From NCBI GenBank assembly GCA_937959095.1, contig CALGLY010000180.1:1-6530 (forward strand): a stretch of 6,530 bases of DNA. Direction: 5' to 3'. Made by a program: the position numbers and the translations under genes. Positions 1-6,530 of this stretch are shown in pieces. The notes under the pieces were generated by a model. That model made no database searches. It was given only the letters and a program-made list of their open reading frames with translations, and was not told the DNA's origin. The number at the start of each line of letters is the position of its first letter. Position 1 is the first letter of the stretch. This DNA is from an uncultured Saprospiraceae bacterium (GTDB lineage Bacteria > Bacteroidota > Bacteroidia > Chitinophagales > Saprospiraceae).

Positions 1-236
1 GTATTTTGACTAAGCTTATTTTTTTAGTATTCGAGGCGTAAAACTGGGAACATAACTGGTTATGAAGCCCGATTTTGTAACGAAGAAAACTGGAAAAAGA
101 AGCAGTCATAAATGCAAAGAAATTTCTGTTACAGTGTACTATGGCTATGCCCTCGAAAAAGAGCTTTATCTAGCACAAAAAGCTAACTTTCATATACACA
201 ATTCTTATTTCTGAATAACTCTAATGGAGATTCTAA

Positions 237-279
237 TGCATTAACCCATAACCTTGAAAGTTATTTATGGGTTGATGCA
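237..279. repeat. Inverted repeat, 15-bp stem with 13-nt loop
   Basis: Arm 237-251 (TGCATTAACCCATAA) pairs with arm 265-279 (TTATGGGTTGATGCA). Fourteen pairs are Watson-Crick and one is a G.U wobble (242 with 274). The 13-nt loop is 252-264. No T-run follows the 3' arm, so it does not look like a standard intrinsic terminator. It could be a transcript-end hairpin for a gene upstream of the window, the remnant of a palindromic repeat, or an operator-like site. It lies about 210 bases upstream of the first gene's start. Confidence 0.55.
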
Positions 280-409
280 GCTATAATAGCCTTCCAAACA
301 AGCTCTAATAAGTTTCTTTTACCACTTTCAGTAAACCCTCCTTACCACATACTATAGCAATCTGCTTTAAAGTTCTATTATCGCAGTAGCGATTCCCTTG
401 AGGTTTTGT

Positions 410-416
410 TACTTTG
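410..416 (+). promoter_or_regulatory. Possible Bacteroidetes -7 element
   Basis: TACTTTG lies about 70 nt before the chosen start of the OmpA-family gene. It resembles the Bacteroidetes sigma-ABfr -7 consensus TAnnTTTG but is one base short in the spacer. A TTG occurs at 398-400, too close to act as the usual -33 element, and none sits at the expected distance. It is the best match I found near this gene, but it is weak. Confidence 0.25.
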
Positions 417-488
417 CACTTTCCTTGTAGTCTATTTCAAGGGAACGTTTTTTTACACACAGCAATATTTCAACACGCATCGCATCTT

Positions 489-2444
489 ATGAATAAATTA
501 TTTCTGACACTAGCTATGTGTTGCATAGGACTTTTGGCCTTTGCACAAACGGAATCACAGGTTCGCGACCATTATCGAAGTGGCGAACATGCTTTAATAA
601 ATAAAAAGTATCGCGCTGCCCTTCGGCATTTTGAGCGTGCATTACATATCGACCCTGATTATGTGCCTGCTTTGCGCGGTGCAGGCGTGAGCCACGATTT
701 GCTAAAAGAACCCGCTGCTGCACTCAGTTCTTATCTCAATATTTTGAGTCGCGATCCTTATTATTCGCGCATTTTATACTACGACATTGCACGACTTTAT
801 TATCGCTTAGGGAGCTATGCGAGTGCCTTAGATTATTTCAGCACCTTCAAGGCGATACAAAATGTGCCTTCTTCTGAATTTGGAGTGATAACCAATGCAG
901 AAGCAACCTTAGAGATAAAGTACCTCGATAAACTACCTAAAGATATTCTCGCCTGCAAAATGTCTGTCGATTCTATCAATTATCTGAATATTCCAGAAGT
1001 GGTCAATCTTGGGCCTGCTGTGAATACCAAAGCGGACGAGTATTTCCCCTTCGTATCGAATGATTATGAATTGTTATTTTATACCAAACGCAAAGGCGAA
1101 CAAAAGGACGAAGATCTTTACTACAGCACTATTCGTCAGGATGCGTGGTTGCCTGGGCAATCCATTGGGAGCTTCAATACAGGTAAAAACGAAGGGATGA
1201 GTACCTTCATTCGGAATGGACGAAAGATGTATTTCACCGCTTGCAATCGCGACCAAGTGCAAGGAACATGTGATATTTGGGAAGCCATTGTAGAAGGCAA
1301 AAAAATCAAAGAAACAAACTCTGTGGAGGGTTATCCGAACTCGGAAAAATGGGACTCTCAAGCATCTATTAGTTGCGATGGGAATGCCTTGTATTTTGCG
1401 AGTAATAGAGCAGGAGGTTTCGGAGGAACAGATATATGGGTGAGTCGCCTTCAGAGTGACGGTACTTGGAGTAATCCAGGAAATATGGGAGCAAGTATCA
1501 ATACCGAAGGAGATGAAGAAGCGCCTTTTATTACGAGTGACGGTAAGGTGCTTTATTTTTCATCCACAGGACACATAGGGATGGGAGAACAAGACATTTT
1601 ATTTTCTCGAATGAATTATAATGGAAAATGGTCTCCTGCAAAAAACCTTGGACCTCCAGTTAATTCTTCGGCACGCGAGCTTGGCTTTTTTCTATCTGCG
1701 GATGGAAACATTGGCTATTTCGCTTCCGATAGAGAAGGGGGCTATGGCGGCATGGATATTTATAAATTTCAATTACCCGCACAGCTTTTCACTGATCCTA
1801 TGACCTTCGTGGAAGGCTATGTGAAAGACGAGCTTGGATTACCTGTAGTGACGACGGTTAAGATGCCAAACAGAACGATGGAAACAGATATAGAAGGCCG
1901 CTTTTTTGTCTGTTTTCCTGCCAATCAACGCTTGCGCACAGAAGTAAATCAGATTAGCTATCGACCTTATGACCAAACTTTTGATATTCCGTTCTCGGAT
2001 AATCGCGATTTGCACACGATAGAAATCGTATTGCAGTCGGGTATGAGTGCTTTAGAAGAAACGAAGAAACCAATAAAGCCTGTACGAAAAATAGCACCAA
2101 TCGGGGTTACGCTAGGAAAAGTGTATACGCACAGTCTTTATTATGACAATAATACAAGCAAATTAGACAATCAGAATAAGCGTAGCTTAGAGCTATTTGT
2201 CAATAAATTGGATTTTAATAAAATTACCAAAATAGAGATTATTGGCTATGCAGACTATGTGGGTGCGGATGCTTATAACCTGAAACTTTCCGAAGAACGC
2301 GCAAAGAATGTAGCTAGCTTTTTGCAAGGCGAAGGACTGGAAGTGAGTAAAGTATATATGGAGGGACGTGGGGAGCAAGATGAAGAATCTCGCTCGAAAG
2401 AGGAGAATCGGCGCGTAGAATTGGTTGTGCACACTAAAATTTAA
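489..2444 (+). CDS. PorE-like OmpA family protein (TPR, PD40 propeller, CRD, OmpA_C)
   Basis: A 651-aa exported protein. The ATG at 489 is chosen because it opens directly into a signal peptide (MNKLFLTLAMCCIGLLAFAQ, cleavage probably after A19); the TTG at 414 would add 25 residues that bury it. In order: about three TPRs (residues 25-124), five PD40/WD40-like repeats beginning near 184, 235, 288, 344 and 395, with blade motifs GGFGGTDIW and GGYGGMDIY, a carboxypeptidase-regulatory-like beta domain (about 440-515), and an OmpA C-terminal domain (about 539-651). The peptidoglycan-binding pair is intact: D589 in GYAD and R604 in LSEERA, at the canonical 15-residue spacing. This order matches P. 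gingivalis PorE, a type IX secretion accessory thought to anchor the machine to peptidoglycan. It lacks a canonical lipobox (cysteines 11-12 follow LAM), whereas PorE is a lipoprotein. Bacteroidetes also carry many PD40/OmpA paralogues, so the family is secure and the T9SS role is inferred. Confidence 0.93.
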   Translation: MNKLFLTLAMCCIGLLAFAQTESQVRDHYRSGEHALINKKYRAALRHFERALHIDPDYVPALRGAGVSHDLLKEPAAALSSYLNILSRDPYYSRILYYDIARLYYRLGSYASALDYFSTFKAIQNVPSSEFGVITNAEATLEIKYLDKLPKDILACKMSVDSINYLNIPEVVNLGPAVNTKADEYFPFVSNDYELLFYTKRKGEQKDEDLYYSTIRQDAWLPGQSIGSFNTGKNEGMSTFIRNGRKMYFTACNRDQVQGTCDIWEAIVEGKKIKETNSVEGYPNSEKWDSQASISCDGNALYFASNRAGGFGGTDIWVSRLQSDGTWSNPGNMGASINTEGDEEAPFITSDGKVLYFSSTGHIGMGEQDILFSRMNYNGKWSPAKNLGPPVNSSARELGFFLSADGNIGYFASDREGGYGGMDIYKFQLPAQLFTDPMTFVEGYVKDELGLPVVTTVKMPNRTMETDIEGRFFVCFPANQRLRTEVNQISYRPYDQTFDIPFSDNRDLHTIEIVLQSGMSALEETKKPIKPVRKIAPIGVTLGKVYTHSLYYDNNTSKLDNQNKRSLELFVNKLDFNKITKIEIIGYADYVGADAYNLKLSEERAKNVASFLQGEGLEVSKVYMEGRGEQDEESRSKEENRRVELVVHTKI

Positions 2445-2467
2445 GCTTGAATACGGAGGTACGGAGA

Positions 2468-2493
2468 TTTTTTCTTTTTCTTTTTCTTTTCTT
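2468..2493 (+). repeat. Pyrimidine tract, TTTTTC-type units
   Basis: Twenty-six bases consist only of T and C, as T-runs of 6, 5, 5 and 4 separated by single C's and ending in TT. The tract begins 23 nt after the stop of the OmpA-family gene. Just before it is a short direct repeat of ACGGAG (2453-2458 and 2461-2466). No stable GC-rich hairpin precedes it, so it is not a textbook intrinsic terminator. The near-repeat structure could slip during replication. Confidence 0.6.
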
Positions 2494-2516
2494 GTGTTTT
2501 GCTGTCATCAAGAGCA

Positions 2517-2599
2517 GCGGAGGATGAGTTAGCTTTTTTATGAAAAGTAAATTTTCTGTTTCCTGTCAAGTAAATCGAAGATTTACGATCGTCCTCCGT
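2517..2599. repeat. Long-range inverted repeat enclosing a palindrome
   Basis: Arm 2517-2527 (GCGGAGGATGA) can pair with arm 2589-2599 (TCGTCCTCCGT) over 11 positions, two of them G.U wobbles. Inside sits a perfect 7-bp palindrome, GTAAATC (2570-2576) and GATTTAC (2580-2586), around a GAA loop. A third, separate hairpin, GCCC-GTA-GGGC, follows at 2610-2620. The whole cluster ends 20 nt before the transporter's ATG. It could be a structured 5' leader, or a REP-like interspersed palindromic element inserted between genes. I see no match to a riboswitch class I know. An alternative pairing of CCTCCGT (2593-2599) with ACGGAGG (2453-2459) is possible and would exclude the first. Confidence 0.5.
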
Positions 2600-2639
2600 C
2601 CATCGTCAAGCCCGTAGGGCGACCGTTAAAAGAACTATT

Positions 2640-4073
2640 ATGCTGCACAAAAAAATAGGCTTATTTCTCGCGCCAGTAGTCTTTGGAATTTTATTGCTTA
2701 TCTCCCCACCTGCACCTTTGAGTCAGGAAGCTTGGGGCGTATTAGCATTGGCTGCTTTTATGCTTATTTGGTGGGTGACAGAAGCCGTGCCGCTTGCGGT
2801 AGCTGCCTTGCTTCCTATGATTTTACTCCCGATGCTAGGTGTACAGACGATGAAAGAAGCCGCCGCCCCTTATGCCAATCCAATTGTATTTCTCTTCATG
2901 GGTGGTTTCATGCTTGCTGTAGCGATGGAACGTTGGAATCTGCATCGGCGTATCGCCCTCAATATTGTAGGCTTTGTAGGCACAAATGCCAATAGAATTG
3001 TGCTTGGTTTTATGCTTGCTACTGCGCTGCTAAGTATGTGGATTAGTAATACGGCTACCACGATTATGATGCTACCAATTGCAACCTCTGTTATTCAATT
3101 ATTGACCTCCGAAGACGGAAAATATCCAGCCAAAGGAATCCGAAATTTTGCACTCACGCTGATGCTAGGTATTGCTTATGCAGCGAATATTGGCGGCACG
3201 GCTACGCTTATTGGTACGCCTCCAAATGTCGTTTTTGCAGGCTTTATGTCCGAAACCTATAACCTAGAAATTAGCTTTGCTACTTGGATGCTGTTTGCCT
3301 TGCCTCTGGCGGCAGTGTTGTTAGTGATTACTTATTTTGTAAATGTTCGTTTGTTATTTCCGAATGGCTTAGGGCAATTTTCGGGGGCGGCGGACTTGAT
3401 AAAAAGCGAAGTGCAACGCCTCGGAAAACTCTCCAAAGGCGAAAAACGGACGCTTGTTATTTTTGTTTGCACAGCGCTATCTTGGATTTTTAGGGCGCAA
3501 CTGAATCAGTTTTTCCCCTTTCTTGCCCTTTCGGATGCTACGATTGCTTTGATTGCTACGATTGCTCTTTTCGTGGTACCTGTCAATTTTGATAAAACCG
3601 AATATATCCTCGAATGGAAAGATACATCTAAGTTAGCTTGGGGCATTTTGTTGCTCTTTGGTGGAGGTTTGAGTCTTGCAGCGGCACTTGCTAAGGTGGG
3701 TTTGATAGAACTCGTTGGGCAGCAATTTTCAGGCTTAGAAAATACAAGTTTTTTAGTCATTATTGGCTTGGCGGCTATCTCCTTGTTCCTTACTGAAATC
3801 ATGTCGAATGTGGCTTTGGTTACGGTCTTTTTGCCTGTAGTGGCGGGTATTGCGGATGCTGCTAATATTGCGCCTTTGGAAGTGACCATTCCTGTTACTT
3901 TAGCAGCGAGTTATGCCTTCATGCTTCCGATGTCTACGCCACCGAATGCAATTGTTTTTGCTTCGGGGAAGTTGAGTGTATCCAATATGGTTCGGGCAGG
4001 AATTATTTTAAATCTTATTGCTATCTTGCTGATAAGTGTGGTGGCCTATTGGGTACTGCCTCTATTATTTTAA
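2640..4073 (+). CDS. SLC13/DASS family sodium-coupled anion (dicarboxylate-type) transporter
   Basis: A 477-aa inner-membrane protein, within the usual DASS length (about 450-490). It probably imports a di- or tricarboxylate such as succinate, malate or citrate with Na+, although some relatives carry sulfate or exchange anions. Hydrophobic segments cover nearly the whole chain, with the inverted-repeat motifs in place: SNT at 136-138 in MWISNTATTIMMLP and TPPN at 193-196 in the first half, then SNV at 389-391 in EIMSNVALVTVFLP and TPPN at 433-436 in the second half. In VcINDY the two SNT motifs form the Na+ sites and touch the substrate; here the third residue of the second motif is valine. 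The ATG at 2640 gives a normal family N-terminus; there is no Shine-Dalgarno sequence, as is common in Bacteroidota. The kinase gene starts 9 nt after its stop, suggesting one transcript. Family confident, substrate unknown. Confidence 0.92.
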   Translation: MLHKKIGLFLAPVVFGILLLISPPAPLSQEAWGVLALAAFMLIWWVTEAVPLAVAALLPMILLPMLGVQTMKEAAAPYANPIVFLFMGGFMLAVAMERWNLHRRIALNIVGFVGTNANRIVLGFMLATALLSMWISNTATTIMMLPIATSVIQLLTSEDGKYPAKGIRNFALTLMLGIAYAANIGGTATLIGTPPNVVFAGFMSETYNLEISFATWMLFALPLAAVLLVITYFVNVRLLFPNGLGQFSGAADLIKSEVQRLGKLSKGEKRTLVIFVCTALSWIFRAQLNQFFPFLALSDATIALIATIALFVVPVNFDKTEYILEWKDTSKLAWGILLLFGGGLSLAAALAKVGLIELVGQQFSGLENTSFLVIIGLAAISLFLTEIMSNVALVTVFLPVVAGIADAANIAPLEVTIPVTLAASYAFMLPMSTPPNAIVFASGKLSVSNMVRAGIILNLIAILLISVVAYWVLPLLF

Positions 4074-4082
4074 TAATGGCTT

Positions 4083-6131
4083 ATGAAGTATCGCATCTTA
4101 TTTCTCCCCCTCTTGCTATGTGTTACAAATCTTTTGCAAGCACAAGATGAGTTTGATGAAGCAACCAAAAAAATGGATAGTCTTCGATTGGCTCTAAGTG
4201 CTTTGCCCGAAGATAGTTCTCGCTTTGCCGTATTAGAAGATTTGGCTTATACCGCCATCTATTCGATGGATGCAGAAACTTACGTAAAGTATACAGAAGA
4301 TTATTTAGCCCTTGCTAAAGAACTTAATAGCCACAGGCACTTAAGTTATGTTTATGGGAGAATGGTACATAATATCACCTTTGTTGATCTTGAACTCTAT
4401 GAAAAATATATAACAGAAGGAGAACAATATTTAAAACAAAAAAAAGATACGCTTGGGTTAATAAAACTCATCCTTTCTAAGTCTTTATATGCTCGTGAGG
4501 ATTTATTGGATAATGCTTCTGCTATCAAGTATTTGGAAGAGGCTTTGGAACTTTGTCAAAAAACAAATTGCAAAAATGATAGGCATAAAATCTATCTCTA
4601 TTTTGCAAAAGTGATGTTTGTTATACAAGATTATGATTACACTATTACCTATGCCAATAGAATAATTACAGCTTCTGAAACTTCTTCGCTACAAAAAGCA
4701 GATGCCCTAAAAATAAAAGGACTCTCTTACGCAAATCTCGAAAAATTAGATTCTGCTAAATCCTTTTTTCATCAAGCACTTGTGCTTTCAGCAGCAGAAT
4801 CAGATTTATTAAATGTACAATATTTATCAAGCTATTTAGGGGATATTTACTTATCGGAAAATTTAATAGATACCGCAAAACTATATTATCAGCGTGCAGA
4901 ATTTTTAGCTCTAAATAGTGGAGAACAACTTACGGTATTACCAAGTTCTTATGAAAGTATAGGACTCTATCATAAGGAAAAAGGGCAACTTGATTCGGCT
5001 ATTTTATATTTTAATAAATCAATTAGCCAAGCGGAACAAGAAAGTGGTTATAATTCCGTAGCCTTAGTAAATCAGCGTGAAACCCATCTGAATCTTAGTG
5101 AAATTTATGAAAAAAAAAATGAACTTGATTCTGCTTTATATCACCGTAAGCAATATTCCATTTATCAAGATAGTGTCTTACAAATCACTGCTCGAAAAGC
5201 CGCAGAAGAATTCAATACAATCTATGAAACTACAGAAAAAGAAGCAACCATAAATACGCTGAATACGGATAATCAAGAATTACTTAGTAACAATCAATTG
5301 TTGGCTAGTCGAAATCAAGCCTATCTAATTGCGATTTTCGGTATTGCTTTGTCCGCTCTTATTAGCCTTTTTTCTTTTTTGAATTCGCGCCGAAAAAATC
5401 GCCTTATCAACAAACAAAAAATACGGTTAGAAGAACTCAATCTTACCAAAGATCGCTTATTTGCGATTATTGGGCATGATATGCGAAAACCCGTTTTAGC
5501 TTTTCGGGGTATCGGCAAGAAAGTAAACTATTTAATTCAAAAGCAAGATTATAAAACCTTGAGTGCTTTGGGTGATGGTATCGAAAAAGATGCAATGGCT
5601 TTAAATAAACTCACGGATAATTTACTTAATTGGGCCTTGATGCAGAAAAATGTATTGCCTTATAATCCAGAATTAATTGATTTAGTAAGCTTGGTAGAAG
5701 AGACAATAGCTATTTTCCAAAAAGCAAGCAAAGACAAAAATATTAGCCTTATACCTAGTATAGTCAAAGGAATAAAAGTCTATGCAGATAGGAATACACT
5801 CCTCACAATTGTCCGAAATTTAGTGGATAATGCTATAAAATTTACAGCAGAAAACGGAAGAGTAGAAATAATAGCAGTAGCTGAAAATGATAATATAAAA
5901 TTGCAAGTGAAAGATAATGGAACCGGGATTTCTCCAGAAAAATTAAAAGATATTTTCTTATTAAAAGAAGATAAAAGCGAAGAAGGTACAGGAGGCGAAG
6001 AAGGTACAGGTTTAGGCTTGCATTTGGTACATGAACTCGTAGAACTCAATAGAGGCGCGATAAATGTAATCAGCAAACTCAATGAAGGGTCGAGTTTTGA
6101 AATCAATTTACCTGCTACAAAATTGGCATGA
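4083..6131 (+). CDS. TPR-containing sensor histidine kinase
   Basis: A 682-aa membrane kinase. Residues 1-20 form a signal peptide ending LLQAQ, so the following TPR region (about 25-370) should be periplasmic. Clear TPR-like helices include those near 143, 220, 261, 302 and 347 (KLDSAKSFF, QLDSAILYF, ELDSALYH). A coiled-coil-prone stretch (about 370-412) leads to one transmembrane helix (413-433), followed by the basic segment NSRRKNRLINKQK, which fixes the kinase on the cytoplasmic side. The H box is FAIIGHDMRKPV with phospho-accepting H465; the N box is RNLVDNAIKF (N579, N583); the G1 box is DNGTGIS (D611); the G2 box is GTGLGL (641-646). All catalytic motifs are intact. There is no receiver or DNA-binding domain, and no response regulator in the window. 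Its ATG is 9 nt after the transporter stop, and the next gene overlaps its stop, so all three are probably cotranscribed. The signal sensed is unknown. Confidence 0.93.
   Translation: MKYRILFLPLLLCVTNLLQAQDEFDEATKKMDSLRLALSALPEDSSRFAVLEDLAYTAIYSMDAETYVKYTEDYLALAKELNSHRHLSYVYGRMVHNITFVDLELYEKYITEGEQYLKQKKDTLGLIKLILSKSLYAREDLLDNASAIKYLEEALELCQKTNCKNDRHKIYLYFAKVMFVIQDYDYTITYANRIITASETSSLQKADALKIKGLSYANLEKLDSAKSFFHQALVLSAAESDLLNVQYLSSYLGDIYLSENLIDTAKLYYQRAEFLALNSGEQLTVLPSSYESIGLYHKEKGQLDSAILYFNKSISQAEQESGYNSVALVNQRETHLNLSEIYEKKNELDSALYHRKQYSIYQDSVLQITARKAAEEFNTIYETTEKEATINTLNTDNQELLSNNQLLASRNQAYLIAIFGIALSALISLFSFLNSRRKNRLINKQKIRLEELNLTKDRLFAIIGHDMRKPVLAFRGIGKKVNYLIQKQDYKTLSALGDGIEKDAMALNKLTDNLLNWALMQKNVLPYNPELIDLVSLVEETIAIFQKASKDKNISLIPSIVKGIKVYADRNTLLTIVRNLVDNAIKFTAENGRVEIIAVAENDNIKLQVKDNGTGISPEKLKDIFLLKEDKSEEGTGGEEGTGLGLHLVHELVELNRGAINVISKLNEGSSFEINLPATKLA
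5977..6010 (+). repeat. 18-bp tandem repeat in the kinase ATP lid
   Basis: GCGAAGAAGGTACAGG occurs at 5977-5992 and again at 5995-6010, a period of 18 bp (six codons). It encodes EEGTGG followed by EEGTGL, so the second copy supplies the start of the G2 box. The segment between the G1 and G2 boxes has about the length usual in related kinases, where a pattern like STxGTxxEKGTGLGL is common, so it need not be an insertion. Confidence 0.75.
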
Positions 6132-6530
6132 AAATAATCTGCACCGTCACCACGGATTTGACCTACGATCAACGTATGATACGTATTTGCACGAGCCTAG
6201 CCAAAGCGGGACATGAAATACTTTTAGTAGGACGAAAACTACCAAAATCAAAGCCATTCAACAAGCAACCTTATCAGCAAAAGCGACTAGAATGCTTCTT
6301 TCAGAAAGGGAAGTTCTTTTATATCGAATACAATATTCGACTTTTCTTTTTTTTACTTGCCCAACAATCCGATTTGCTCTATGCAGTAGATTTGGATACG
6401 ATTTTGCCTACCTTTTTAGTGAAACGACTACGCAATAAAAAAAGCATTTATGATGCCCACGAATACTTTACAGAAACGCCAGAAGTAGTCCATCGAAAAT
6501 TCACGAAAGCAGTGTGGGAACGCGTGGCAT
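6128..6530 (+). CDS. Glycosyltransferase, GT-B fold, GT4-like (N-terminal part)
   Basis: The frame is open from the ATG at 6128 to the window edge: 134 complete codons with no stop, so the 3' part is missing. Family members usually have about 350-400 residues. The N-terminus MKIICTVTTDLTYDQRMIRI, then SLAKAGHEILLVGRK, is the first beta-alpha unit of a GT-B acceptor domain. The segment AVDLDTILPTFLVK followed by YDAHEYFTETPEV (about residues 110-122) is a pattern typical of Bacteroidetes group 1 glycosyltransferases. The nucleotide-sugar-binding domain lies outside the window, so donor and acceptor cannot be inferred. Its start codon overlaps the kinase stop in an ATGA (6128-6131), which suggests translational coupling. 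It could serve surface polysaccharide or glycoprotein synthesis; nothing here decides that. Confidence 0.85.
   Translation, partial: MKIICTVTTDLTYDQRMIRICTSLAKAGHEILLVGRKLPKSKPFNKQPYQQKRLECFFQKGKFFYIEYNIRLFFFLLAQQSDLLYAVDLDTILPTFLVKRLRNKKSIYDAHEYFTETPEVVHRKFTKAVWERVA

Larger units (their letters stand above)
1..488. other. Upstream stretch with no recognisable gene
   Basis: No reading frame on either strand gives a protein family I recognise. The longest ATG-started frame I found on the + strand by hand runs 62-214 (50 codons, starting MKPDFVTKKTGK and ending HIHNSYF). It is lysine-rich, has no convincing ribosome binding site and resembles no known family, so I do not call it a gene. All three forward frames contain stops in the first 50 bases, so no upstream gene visibly runs into the window. 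The stretch also holds an inverted repeat (237-279) and a weak promoter candidate near 410. It may be a degraded gene or a long intergenic region. Confidence 0.6.

Noticed and set aside
414..488. TTG start giving a 25-residue longer OmpA-family protein
   Set aside because: The internal ATG at 489 begins a clean signal peptide; the extension would place it inside the chain, and the TTG overlaps the best -7 promoter candidate.
2468..2493. Intrinsic terminator of the OmpA-family gene
   Set aside because: There is a T-rich run, but no stable GC-rich hairpin immediately before it.
3506..3889. 127-codon open frame on the - strand inside the transporter gene
   Set aside because: It is antisense to a well-conserved transporter, resembles no protein family and is expected by chance opposite such coding sequence. 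The same applies to the other antisense frames at 1074-1361, 2193-2432 and 5780-6172.
4076..4150. ATG at 4076 between the transporter and the kinase
   Set aside because: It is out of frame with the kinase and stops after about two dozen codons; the ATG at 4083 leads straight into a signal peptide.
5977..6010. Tandem repeat read as a recent insertion disrupting the kinase ATP lid
   Set aside because: The spacing from G1 to G2 is normal for this kinase family and the G2 box is intact, so the repeat is more likely within-family sequence drift than damage.
1..6530. CRISPR array, tRNA or rRNA genes, insertion sequence, phage defence cluster
   Set aside because: I saw no regularly spaced direct repeats, no tRNA-like cloverleaf or rRNA sequence, no transposase motif and no nuclease or defence domain in any gene.

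Overview
The window looks like chromosomal DNA from a member of the Bacteroidota. The evidence is the protein families (an OmpA/PD40/TPR envelope protein, a periplasmic-TPR sensor kinase and a Bacteroidetes-type GT4 glycosyltransferase), starts without Shine-Dalgarno sequences, and a weak match to the Bacteroidetes -7 promoter element. Genus cannot be decided from the sequence alone. All four genes lie on the + strand.

Layout: positions 1-488 hold no recognisable gene, only a 15-bp-stem inverted repeat, an unconvincing 50-codon ORF and a weak promoter candidate. Positions 489-2444 encode a secreted 651-aa protein with TPRs, five PD40 repeats, a carboxypeptidase-regulatory-like domain and a C-terminal OmpA peptidoglycan-binding domain. 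This is the domain order of PorE of the type IX secretion system, although paralogues of this architecture also exist. A 195-bp spacer (2445-2639) contains a pyrimidine tract and a cluster of inverted repeats. A tight gene cluster follows: an SLC13/DASS sodium-coupled anion transporter (2640-4073), a TPR sensor histidine kinase 9 nt later (4083-6131), and a GT4-type glycosyltransferase overlapping it by 4 nt (6128 to beyond the window end).

Working together: the first gene appears to be its own transcription unit, probably tethering an outer-envelope complex to peptidoglycan. The next three are spaced like an operon. The most economical reading is that the kinase, with TPRs outside the inner membrane and a catalytic core inside, is co-expressed with a carboxylate or other anion transporter. 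No response regulator is in view, and the glycosyltransferase may begin a different functional module sharing the transcript. The main points for follow-up are the PorE-like protein standing without a PorP/SprF neighbour, the asymmetric sodium-site motifs in the transporter (SNT and SNV), the transporter-kinase pairing, and the structured spacer in front of the transporter. No clearly new multi-gene system is demonstrated by this window.
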